From Polyangiaceae bacterium (GTDB lineage Bacteria > Myxococcota_A > Polyangia > Polyangiales > Polyangiaceae), in the NCBI GenBank assembly GCA_022842465.1, contig JALHPN010000050.1, forward strand, positions 1 through 45,380: a DNA stretch of 45,380 nt, written 5' to 3'. Shown here in pieces: positions 8,521 to 16,042 of the stretch. The notes under the pieces are model-generated. The model did no database searches and was not told where the DNA came from. It worked only from the letters and a program-made list of their open reading frames with translations. Numbering within the stretch: position 1 is the stretch's first letter; every line of letters starts with the position of its first letter. The position numbers were made by a program, and so were the translations under genes.

Positions 8521-8534
8521 GAGAGCATGCTCTC
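8521..8534. repeat. 14-bp perfect palindrome upstream of a lipoprotein start
   Basis: GAGAGCATGCTCTC reads the same on both strands and lies 4-17 nt upstream of the ATG at 8517 on the minus strand, in the 65-nt gap before the adenosine deaminase stop. It could be an operator, though one site without a copy elsewhere is weak evidence. Confidence 0.3.
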
Positions 8535-8583
8535 CGCCCCGTCCGGCTTCAAGCCGGGGACACTCGCGTCGGGGCTGGAGAGG

Positions 8584-9762
8584 TCAGTTCTTCTTCGCCA
8601 TCATCTGCACGGTCGTCGGGCCGGGCGGCGGCGCGCTGGTCGTCGTCGTCGTGCTCGCGACGCTCGACACGCTCGGCGAGCTCGGCAAGGCAGGCGACGT
8701 GGCCGGCCCCTCGGCATAGCCCTCGTCCGAGAACACCTTGAGCTCCTCGCTCACGCGCCGGAGGTACTGCTGCTTCACGTGGAACGGGAGGAACGCGCTC
8801 TTGAAGCCGGACAGGATGATCGCCTTCAGATCCGCCAGGCTGAAGCCGAGCACCTTGTTGCAGAGCCAGAGCTCCTTCGAGACCGTCGTGTCCGTCACGA
8901 GACGGTTGTCCGTGTTCACCGTCACGCGGAGGCCGAGGTTCTTGTAGAGCTTGATCGGGTGGCTCGCGAGGTCGCGGATCGCGCCCGTCTGCACGTTGGA
9001 CGACGGGCAGCACTCGAGGGCGATGCGGTGGTCGTTGACGTAGTGGAGGAGATCGCCGTTTTCGCGGAGCCGGCAGCCGTGACCGATGCGGTGCGCGCCG
9101 CAGACGTGGATCGCCTGGTGGATCGACTCCGGGCCGTAGGCCTCGCCCGCGTGGATCGTGACGTTGATGTTGTTGTTGCGGACGAGGTTGAAGGCCTGCT
9201 TGTGGTGCTTCGCGGGGTGATCGTACTCGGCGCCGGCGAGATCGAACCCGACCACGCCGCGCCCCTTGTACGCGACGGCGAGCTCCGCCATCTCGAGCGA
9301 GCTCTCCGCCGACACGTTGCGGATCCCGCAGATGATCACGTTCGACTCGATGCCGAAGCGGTCCTGGGCGGCGCGTAGCCCCTCGAGGACCGCCTCGACG
9401 ACCTGCGTGAGCTTCAGGTCCCGCCGGGTGTGGAGCATGGGCGCGTAGCGGACCTCCATGTAGCGGACGTTCTCGCGCGCCGCGTCCTCGGCGAGCTCGT
9501 AGGCCGCGCGGGTGAGCGCGTCGGCCGTCTGGAGGACGCGGAGGGTGACGTCGAACGCTTTCAGGTACTCGACGAGCGACCCGCAGTTCTGCCCCAGGTT
9601 CATCGCCCGACGGAGGCCGTCCTCGTCGTGGGAGGGGAGCTCGATCCGTCCCTTGTCCGCCAGCTCCAGGATCGTCTTGAGGCGCAGCGACCCGTCCAGG
9701 TGGACGTGGAGATCGGTCTTCGGGAGCTTCTCGATGACCTCGAGGGGAATCGTGTGCGGCAT
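8584..9762 (-). CDS. add: Adenosine deaminase
   Basis: The enzyme converts adenosine (or deoxyadenosine) to inosine and ammonia in purine salvage, in the cytoplasm. The family signatures are all visible: KTDLHVHLDGS with the two metal-binding histidines near the N-terminus, IHAGEAYGPES with the catalytic Glu, HRIGHG, and the late VNTDNR with the metal/catalytic Asp. The last motif is T-D-N rather than the common T-D-D. I use the ATG at 9762; one at 9777 would add five residues, and neither has a clear ribosome binding site. The C-terminal 45 residues are a Ser/Thr/Pro-rich tail absent from typical family members and predicted disordered. It stands alone, with a complex inverted repeat upstream at 9816-9843. 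Confidence 0.95.
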   Translation of the reverse strand: MPHTIPLEVIEKLPKTDLHVHLDGSLRLKTILELADKGRIELPSHDEDGLRRAMNLGQNCGSLVEYLKAFDVTLRVLQTADALTRAAYELAEDAARENVRYMEVRYAPMLHTRRDLKLTQVVEAVLEGLRAAQDRFGIESNVIICGIRNVSAESSLEMAELAVAYKGRGVVGFDLAGAEYDHPAKHHKQAFNLVRNNNINVTIHAGEAYGPESIHQAIHVCGAHRIGHGCRLRENGDLLHYVNDHRIALECCPSSNVQTGAIRDLASHPIKLYKNLGLRVTVNTDNRLVTDTTVSKELWLCNKVLGFSLADLKAIILSGFKSAFLPFHVKQQYLRRVSEELKVFSDEGYAEGPATSPALPSSPSVSSVASTTTTTSAPPPGPTTVQMMAKKN

Positions 9763-9815
9763 GACTGAAGCTACCATGATTCGGCGTCGGACGGATGTGG
9801 CGAGGCGACCACAGT

Positions 9816-9843
9816 CCCTGACGCGCCTGTCAGGGCGCGTCAG
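9816..9843. promoter_or_regulatory. Overlapping inverted repeats (two exclusive hairpins) upstream of add
   Basis: Two perfect inverted repeats share sequence. CCCTGAC (9816-9822) pairs with GTCAGGG (9829-9835). CTGACGCGCC (9818-9827) pairs with GGCGCGTCAG (9834-9843). Only one can form at a time. The element lies 54 nt upstream of the add ATG at 9762 (minus strand) and about 120 nt upstream of the lipoprotein at 9966 (plus strand), so it could be a shared operator or an RNA switch. No regulator is identified. Confidence 0.45.
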
Positions 9844-9965
9844 CGCGGATCGGCGGCGAGGATGACGGATCGACGCGGATTTCCGGGAGTCCGCAGCGTT
9901 GGCAGAGGTCGTGCTCCTGCGGGCGACTCCTTCCTTCCCTTCTCTTCGCTTCCAGGAGTCACAAG

Positions 9966-12248
9966 ATGGCCCGTTCGATCGCGCGACGCGTCGGCCTCCT
10001 CGTGCCGTGCGCGCTGCTCATGGCCTGCTTCTCGAGCTCGTCGTCCTCGACGTCCTCGTCCTCTACGTCCTCGGGTGACGGCGGAGGAGGGGGAGGCGGC
10101 TGTGGCGGCGGGTCGTGGACCTCCGCCGGCAACGGCGGCGTCCGGGACGCGCCCGATCGCGACGGCGCCGGCGTCCCTCCGATCGGCCCGGAAGGGGCGG
10201 CTCCGACGGGTCAGAGCTGGCAGCCCGTCGAGACGGACGAGGGCTGCGGCCGGTCCGGCCTCGCGTGGGTCCTCGTCGACGAGATCTGCCGGGACGGCTC
10301 GCACGCCGCCGATCCGCGCGCGCTCGAGGCCCCGATGTTCCGGGACGGAGCGCTCGTGGGCGGCGATCTCTTCGCCATCGACGCGACACACCTCTGGTCG
10401 ATCGACATGAGCGCGGGCGGAGGAGCGCCGCCGGCGCGAAAGGCCCTCCTCTCCGGGATCGGTCAGCCGCTCGCCATCGCGAGCCGCGGCACGGACCTCG
10501 TCGTCGCCGCCGGACGAGCGGGCCTCCTCCTCGTCGACGCCGCGAATCCAAGGAGCCCTACCCGCGCGTCCTCCCTCCTCTTGCCCGGTCACGCGTACGA
10601 CGTCGCCCTGGACGGTGCGAGCACGGCGCTCGTCGCGATGGGCGAAGAGGGCGTCGCGGTCACGAGCCTCGCAGGGCCCCCCTCCCTCGTGAAGACGTAC
10701 GCCGTCCCGGGCCTCGCCGTCGGGGTCACGGCGGACGCGTCGCACGCGTACGTCGCCGCGTGCTCGACCTTCGCCATCGTCGACCGCGCGACGGGGGCGG
10801 TCACGTCGCAGGTCTGGGTCCCCGACCCGCTCCTCCCGAAGCGCCTCGCCCCGGCGAAGGACGTCGCGCTCGTCGGCGACGTGGCGTTCGTCGCCGCGGG
10901 CAAGCTCGGCGCCGTCGCGATCGACGTCTCCGACAAGAGTCAGCCCAAGGTGCTCGGCAGCTGCCGCATCGAGGATCCGAAGTTCTACGCGAGCGGCGTC
11001 CGCGTCCAGGGCAGCACCGTCTACGTCGCGGGAGGCGAGTGGGGCGTGCTCAAGGTCGACGCCTCGGACCCGAAGGGCGCGTGCACGACGTCGGCGACGG
11101 TGCCGCCTCCGCCGGCGCCGGCGACGGGGGACGTCGAGTGCTCCACGAGAGCCCCGTGGGAGATCGTCGACTGGCCGATGCTCTGGGAGCCGCCGCCTCC
11201 GGGCAAGGATCCCGTCCAGGTGCTGCCCGACGGCGACCGCGTCTTCGCGTTCGGCGACGCGCGGCGCATCGGGGTCCGCGCCGTCGACGTGCGCTCCGCG
11301 AGCACGCTCGCGCTCACCGCCCGTTACGACGAGCCGCGCGCGCTCGTCGCGATGGCGTCGAGCGGGTCGCGCGTGATGGCGGCCGGCCCACACGGCGGAA
11401 CCTTCACGCTCGACGGGGACGGCGCGTTGGTCCGTGCGGAGGCGGCCGGCGACGACGTGCTCCGGAAGGCCTCGCTCCTCGCCGCCCTCGGGGACGGACG
11501 CTGGGTCGCCGGCGTGGGGAGCGACGTGCACGTCGAAGGGAGAGCGGCGCCCATCACGCTCGACGAAGCGCCGTGGTCGCTCTCTGCCCATGGTCAAGAC
11601 GACGTCGTCGTCGCGATGAAGACGCGCGGCGTCCACGTCGTCTCGACGACGAACGGGCTCACGAAGACCCTCGCGCTCCCGCGCCCGATGCACCTTCCGC
11701 TCGCGCTCGCGTCTCGTGGCACGCGGGTGTTCGCCGCGGGCCCCGAGTGGAGCGAGACGGCGACGATCGACCTCGTGGGCGCCGGGGCCTCCCTCGTCGC
11801 GCACGCCGTCTTCGACGAGGACGACGCGCTCGACGTCGCCTACTGGCGCGAGCGCCTCCCCCGTCGACACCTGAGCCCCACGGCGAGCGGGCTCGTCGAG
11901 CTCGCCGCGATCGGACCGCGCGCCGGCGTCGTCCTCCACCGCGCGACGGGGGCCGACGTGAAGGTCGCGGTGCCGCCGATGACCTACGCGGGCCTGACCA
12001 CGGCCGGTGGACGCGCGTACGCGATCGGGCTCGATCGCGGCCGCTACAAGAGCTACCTCGTGACGGTGGAGCTCGAGGGCGGGAACCCGCGCGTGGTCTC
12101 CCTCGAGACGTTCACGGGCGCCGCGTCCGCGATCGCGCACGTGAGCGGTCGGATCGTCGTCGCTGACGCCGACGGCGCGTTCCGTGTCTACACCCCGGGA
12201 GACGCCGGCCCGACGCTCACGTCCGTCACCCGCGTGGAGGTGCCGTGA
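9966..12248 (+). CDS. Beta-propeller (LVIVD-type) lipoprotein
   Basis: A 760-aa protein. The signal ends in lipobox LLMAC, and the first residues after the lipid Cys are an extreme low-complexity tether: a run of Ser/Thr followed by Gly-rich sequence with one more Cys. From about residue 120 there are many short beta units of the type GDVAFVAAGKLGAVAIDVSD, VYVAGGEWGVLKVD and VFAFGDARRIGVRAVD, which match LVIVD-type repeats of predicted beta-propellers. An AGGAG sequence seven bases before the ATG supports the start. The stop overlaps the ATG of the next lipoprotein by one base (TGATG), so the two are translationally coupled. A cell-surface binding or adhesion role is inferred, not shown. Confidence 0.85.
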   Translation: MARSIARRVGLLVPCALLMACFSSSSSSTSSSSTSSGDGGGGGGGCGGGSWTSAGNGGVRDAPDRDGAGVPPIGPEGAAPTGQSWQPVETDEGCGRSGLAWVLVDEICRDGSHAADPRALEAPMFRDGALVGGDLFAIDATHLWSIDMSAGGGAPPARKALLSGIGQPLAIASRGTDLVVAAGRAGLLLVDAANPRSPTRASSLLLPGHAYDVALDGASTALVAMGEEGVAVTSLAGPPSLVKTYAVPGLAVGVTADASHAYVAACSTFAIVDRATGAVTSQVWVPDPLLPKRLAPAKDVALVGDVAFVAAGKLGAVAIDVSDKSQPKVLGSCRIEDPKFYASGVRVQGSTVYVAGGEWGVLKVDASDPKGACTTSATVPPPPAPATGDVECSTRAPWEIVDWPMLWEPPPPGKDPVQVLPDGDRVFAFGDARRIGVRAVDVRSASTLALTARYDEPRALVAMASSGSRVMAAGPHGGTFTLDGDGALVRAEAAGDDVLRKASLLAALGDGRWVAGVGSDVHVEGRAAPITLDEAPWSLSAHGQDDVVVAMKTRGVHVVSTTNGLTKTLALPRPMHLPLALASRGTRVFAAGPEWSETATIDLVGAGASLVAHAVFDEDDALDVAYWRERLPRRHLSPTASGLVELAAIGPRAGVVLHRATGADVKVAVPPMTYAGLTTAGGRAYAIGLDRGRYKSYLVTVELEGGNPRVVSLETFTGAASAIAHVSGRIVVADADGAFRVYTPGDAGPTLTSVTRVEVP

Positions 12249-13243
12249 TGCGCGCGCTCTCGACCCTCGCGCTCTTGACTGCGGCGCTCCTCGTCGGCTG
12301 CGGCGGGGACGAGCCCGAGCCCGAGCCCGCGCCCGCGAGGACGCCGAACGCCGGGCGCGCGGGACCGCCCGCGGAGCCGCCGACGATCCGCGCGATCGAG
12401 ATCCCCACCTTCCCTCCCCTCGGCCCCGCGTCGCGGTTCGACGTCGTGGTCGACTCGCGAGACGCGTGGGCCGCGCTCACCGCGACGTTCAAGAACCGCG
12501 TGACCGCGTTCGCGACCGCGTCGAGCAACGGCCGCGCGCGCGCGGCGGTCCGCGCGCGCGATCTCGGAGAGGGCCAAGGCACGCTCGTCCTCGAGGTCTG
12601 TGATCTCCTGAACGCGTGCAGCGCGCGCGCCGTCGAGGACCTCATCGTCGATCTCTCCCCGCCGGAGATCGAGCCCGAGCGCCTCGTCGCGAGCCCGAAG
12701 GTCTCGGGCACGGCTGGTCAGATCGCGTTCTGGGTCGCCGACGACTGGGTCCTCGGCGACGTGAGACTCGAGACCTTCGGCAAGGTGCTGACCCGCGACT
12801 TTCCGAAGGCGTATCCGTCGACGCTCGGCAAGGCGTGGGACGTGTCTCGTGTCGCCTTCGACGCGAGCCTCCTCGGCGAGTCGAGTGGCGTCGCCTCGCT
12901 CGTCGCGCGCGACGCCGCGGGCAACGAGGTGCGGCGATCGTTCCAGCTCGTCGTCGACGGCACGCCGCCGACGGCGACGATCACGGCGCCGCTCGAGGGC
13001 GCGCACGTCGCCGGCGGGACGTTCGCCGTGCGCGCGGCGGCGCTCGACGTGGGCGGAACGACGACGCCGCCCACGCTCGAGCTCTGGATCGGCGGAGCGC
13101 GCGTCGCGGAGCTGCCCGGCCCTGCGATCGACGTCGACGTCGACACCGCCACGCTCCCTCCTGGACCGGTCGAGGTTCGCGTGCTCGCGAGGGACGAGGC
13201 AGGAAACGAGAGCGCGCCGATCGTCCGTACGATCACGCACTGA
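12248..13243 (+). CDS. Lipoprotein with Ig-like repeat domains
   Basis: A 331-aa protein starting at ATG 12248, which overlaps the previous stop in TGATG; a GTG one codon earlier is possible. The lipobox is LVGC, followed by an acidic Pro-Glu repeat tether (EPEPEPAP). The mature part contains two or more bacterial Ig-like segments: residues about 130-235 end with VARDAAGNEV, and residues about 236-331 begin GTPPTATITAPLEGAHV and end with LARDEAGNESAPIVRT, both typical strand endings of Ig-like repeats in surface proteins. It is coupled to the beta-propeller lipoprotein upstream and followed after 22 nt by a degenerate kinase. Likely partner of the propeller protein at the cell surface. Confidence 0.82.
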   Translation: MRALSTLALLTAALLVGCGGDEPEPEPAPARTPNAGRAGPPAEPPTIRAIEIPTFPPLGPASRFDVVVDSRDAWAALTATFKNRVTAFATASSNGRARAAVRARDLGEGQGTLVLEVCDLLNACSARAVEDLIVDLSPPEIEPERLVASPKVSGTAGQIAFWVADDWVLGDVRLETFGKVLTRDFPKAYPSTLGKAWDVSRVAFDASLLGESSGVASLVARDAAGNEVRRSFQLVVDGTPPTATITAPLEGAHVAGGTFAVRAAALDVGGTTTPPTLELWIGGARVAELPGPAIDVDVDTATLPPGPVEVRVLARDEAGNESAPIVRTITH

Positions 13244-13261
13244 CGGGGTATGCTCCCCGTC
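13242..13261 (+). promoter_or_regulatory. 7-bp hairpin just before the kinase-like gene
   Basis: GACGGGG (13242-13248) and CCCCGTC (13255-13261) form a perfect stem around the six-base loop TATGCT. The hairpin overlaps the stop codon of the Ig-like lipoprotein and ends four bases before the GTG start at 13266. The loop itself resembles a -10 box. No U-tract follows, so a terminator is unlikely; it may tune translation of the downstream gene. Confidence 0.4.
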
Positions 13262-13265
13262 CATC

Positions 13266-14519
13266 GTGCCCTCGACCTTCGACGTCGGCCAGACCATCGC
13301 GAGCAAGTACGAGCTCGTGCGCCTCATCGGGCGCGGCGCGACCAGCTCCGTCTGGGAGGCGAAGCACACGAGCCTCGACGAGACGTTCGCGCTCAAGGTC
13401 CTCACCCCGGCGCCGGACGTGACGCCGGAGGAGGCGAGCGCCCGCTTCCAGGAGCAGGCGAAGCTCTCCGCGGCGCTCTCGAAGAAGACGCGGCACGTCG
13501 TCTCCGTCACCGACTCCGGCGAGGAGAGCGGCTGGCCCTACGTCGTGATGGAGCTGCTCGACGGGGAGACGCTCGAGACGAGGCTGCAGCGCGGCGTGAT
13601 CGACGCCGCGGAGATCGCCGACATGGTCGGGCAGGTCGCCCGAGCGCTGTCGGTCGCGCACGCGCAGGGGATCTTCCACGGCAACCTCGTCCCGGCGAAC
13701 ATCTTCCTCTGCACGGACGAGGACGGACGCGTCCTCGTGAAGCTCCTCGACTTCGGCTTCGTCCTCTCGCCAGGCCCTGCGGCCGCCGAGCCTGACGACG
13801 ACGACGTGAGCGCCGGGACCGACGACGACGACTCGACGGCGCCGGAGGTCCAGAGCTACGCGGCGACCACGTCCCCGTACGCGAGCCCGGAGCAGGTACG
13901 CGGCGAGAAGGGCCTCGACTACCGCGCGGATCTCTGGGCGCTCGTCGTGATCACGTACCGGTGCCTCGTCGGGACGCTCCCTTGGCAGGGCGAGAGCCCG
14001 GAGGAGATCGTGGTGGCGGTCTGCACGCACCAGTGGGTCCCCGCGCGCGAGCGGAAGCCGAGCGTGCCGTACGTCGTGGAGGCGTTCTTCGCGCGCGGAT
14101 TCGCGCTCGAGCTCGACGAACGATTCAAGACCGCCAAGGAGCTCGCGGCGACGTTCCGCGCGGGTTTCCCGCACACCGAGCGCGCCGCGGGTGGACGGGC
14201 CGCCTTCGCGTCACGACCGAGCTTCGACGAGGAGCTCGGCGCCCCGCCGCGGAAGGACGTCTCCTCCTCCCGGCTCGCGGCCGAGCCCGTCGTCGCGGCA
14301 CAAGCCCCGTCCGCGCCGTCCGCGACCGAGGACATCGGCAGAGCCGGAGCGGAGGCGTCCCAGGCGCGTCCGCTGATGGCGTCGCTCGTCGATCCCCCGG
14401 CGCTCGGCGGGCCGCCGCCGCCGGCCGTCAGCAGCCGGAAGATGCTCGGGCTCACGCTCGCGGCGCTCGCGATCCTCCTCGCGGCGATCGCCGCGTGGGC
14501 GGCGTCCGCACCGAAGTGA
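13266..14519 (+). CDS. Ser/Thr protein kinase-like protein, probable pseudokinase, with C-terminal membrane helix
   Basis: A 417-aa protein from GTG 13266 (MPSTFDVGQTI). The Hanks-type kinase fold spans about residues 14-300. Kept: glycine loop GRGATSSVW, Lys44 in FALKVL, Asp162-Phe-Gly, and SPEQV. Changed: the catalytic loop reads HGNLVPAN where active kinases have HRDLKPxN, so the catalytic Asp is Asn140 and the following Lys is Val. The helix-C Glu position (FQEQA) is shifted or replaced by Gln. The activation segment carries an acidic insert (DDDD...DDDD, residues 177-189). A Pro/Ala/Ser-rich linker follows and one membrane helix (MLGLTLAALAILLAAIAAW) ends the protein. It follows the two surface lipoproteins by 22 nt. 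I infer an ATP-binding scaffold or sensor rather than an active kinase, but this is untested. Confidence 0.88.
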   Translation: MPSTFDVGQTIASKYELVRLIGRGATSSVWEAKHTSLDETFALKVLTPAPDVTPEEASARFQEQAKLSAALSKKTRHVVSVTDSGEESGWPYVVMELLDGETLETRLQRGVIDAAEIADMVGQVARALSVAHAQGIFHGNLVPANIFLCTDEDGRVLVKLLDFGFVLSPGPAAAEPDDDDVSAGTDDDDSTAPEVQSYAATTSPYASPEQVRGEKGLDYRADLWALVVITYRCLVGTLPWQGESPEEIVVAVCTHQWVPARERKPSVPYVVEAFFARGFALELDERFKTAKELAATFRAGFPHTERAAGGRAAFASRPSFDEELGAPPRKDVSSSRLAAEPVVAAQAPSAPSATEDIGRAGAEASQARPLMASLVDPPALGGPPPPAVSSRKMLGLTLAALAILLAAIAAWAASAPK

Positions 14520-14528
14520 CCGAAGGCT

Positions 14529-15956
14529 TCAGCGCGCCTGCTCCTCCTCGAAGGAGGTCGCGCGGAGCGTGCCGTTCTGAGGGAGCACGGCGCTGAGCTC
14601 GCGACGCCCGTAGACCTCCGCGGGGAACAGCGTGCCGGCGATCCGGCGGAACGCCGCGTAGCTCGGCAACGCCGAGGCCTCCACGAACATGACCTCCGGG
14701 GGGGAGAAGAAGGTCGGGCCCGCGTCTGCCTTCTGCGGGATCCAGCCTTCGGCCTCCGCCGGCATCGCGGGAGCCTTCACGGCCCCCGTCGTCGCCGCTC
14801 CCGGCGGCACGACGAACGACCATGAGAAGTTCGCGTCCATGCCGCCGAAGAAGCGGACGCGAACGACGCCGCCGTCGGCGGCCGCGAGCGACGCCTCGTT
14901 GGTCCACGTGATCTCGAAGCGCCGCGGATCGGCGGGCGTCGGCACCTCGGCGCCCGTCACCTTCGGGAGGCGCTGGGCGAAGTCGAGGACGTTCGCGGCC
15001 TGCGGCGGATCACGCCGCACCATCGTCAGCTGCGAGCCGAAGTTCGCGTACGGACGGAAGAACGCCGCGACCTGGCGTGCGTCGGCGAACCCGTCCGGCA
15101 CGGAGAACGACCGCGGCCCGTCGAGGGAGCCGAAGGGCCCCATCGAGAAGCCGACCTCTTCCGCGATCTCGGTGAGGCCCACCTCGAGGTCCCCTTCCTC
15201 GTTCGGCTCGCTCGTGGCATCGACGGTCGCCGTGAGCGCCGGGGCGAACGCGCCCGTCGTGACGGCGAGCGCTCCCGCGTCGCCCGGAGGCGCGTTCCCC
15301 TTCTTGAACGCGAAGCCGAGGATGCTGGCCCTCCCGCCGTTGGCGCGCACGAGGATCGGCGTCGACGCGCGGATGCACTCGGGGCTGACCGAGAGCGTGA
15401 GCGGGCTCTCGCTGCCGGTCGTGTCGCACCCGCCGGTGGCGGCGTAGTAGCTGACGGCGTTCGTGACCGACGGGAAGGAGACCTGATACTGCCGGATGTC
15501 GCTCCGCGAGACGCGCGTGTCCGTCGCGACGAGCTCGTCGCCCGGCTGGACGGCGACCCACGTGATGACGCTGAGGTTCGACCCGGTGCCGAGCAGGGCG
15601 CTCGCCTGCGTGGGGATCTGCGGGAGGCCCGCGCTCGTCGCGCGACCGTCGGCCGCAGTGAGGCTGCTACCGAGGACGGCGCCCGCGGTGTCGTGGAAGA
15701 CGACGCGGACGTTCGGGACGGGCTGCCCGGCCGAGAGGACGCGGACGGTGATGAACGTCGGTACGGCGGCCTCCACGGCGGCGTCGCTCGGGCGCGGAGA
15801 CGGGATGTCTGCGTCGTTCGGCGTGGGGATCGAGGCCTCGAACGAGCCGGCCTCGGGATTGAACGTGCCCGTGCCCCCGGACGAGCCGTCGTCCTCGCAT
15901 GCGAAGAGCAGAGCCGTCGTGACGAGCGGAGCGAGAGCGAGGAGGGAGCGACGCAT
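14529..15956 (-). CDS. Large hypothetical lipoprotein
   Basis: A 475-aa protein with signal MRRSLLALAPLVTTALLFAC, lipid Cys at residue 20, and a disordered linker of about 45 residues. Residues 65-110 (VPTFITVRVLSAGQPVPNVRVVFHDTAGAVLGSSLTA split over strands, then DGRATSAGLP) look like a carboxypeptidase-regulatory/Ig-like domain of the kind seen in surface proteins. The rest is beta-rich and unrecognised, with two Cys near residues 165-185. ATG 15956 is the first start after an in-frame stop; GGGAGG occurs 15 nt upstream, which is too far for a good ribosome site. It is convergent with the kinase-like gene, nine nucleotides apart. Confidence 0.8.
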   Translation of the reverse strand: MRRSLLALAPLVTTALLFACEDDGSSGGTGTFNPEAGSFEASIPTPNDADIPSPRPSDAAVEAAVPTFITVRVLSAGQPVPNVRVVFHDTAGAVLGSSLTAADGRATSAGLPQIPTQASALLGTGSNLSVITWVAVQPGDELVATDTRVSRSDIRQYQVSFPSVTNAVSYYAATGGCDTTGSESPLTLSVSPECIRASTPILVRANGGRASILGFAFKKGNAPPGDAGALAVTTGAFAPALTATVDATSEPNEEGDLEVGLTEIAEEVGFSMGPFGSLDGPRSFSVPDGFADARQVAAFFRPYANFGSQLTMVRRDPPQAANVLDFAQRLPKVTGAEVPTPADPRRFEITWTNEASLAAADGGVVRVRFFGGMDANFSWSFVVPPGAATTGAVKAPAMPAEAEGWIPQKADAGPTFFSPPEVMFVEASALPSYAAFRRIAGTLFPAEVYGRRELSAVLPQNGTLRATSFEEEQAR

Positions 15957-16042
15957 CGTCGTCCACCATCACCTCCCGACGTGCTGGACACAAGTCACAC
16001 GTTCGGATGACGCGCGGCGCGGGCAGGTAGGAGTCCGACGCC

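Noticed and set aside
9840..12140. 766-aa open frame on the minus strand
   Set aside because: Antisense to the beta-propeller lipoprotein, which has signal, repeats and codon bias; the minus frame is compositionally random Arg-rich sequence.
13242..13261. Intrinsic terminator
   Set aside because: The stem is perfect, but no T-tract follows and the next gene starts four bases later.
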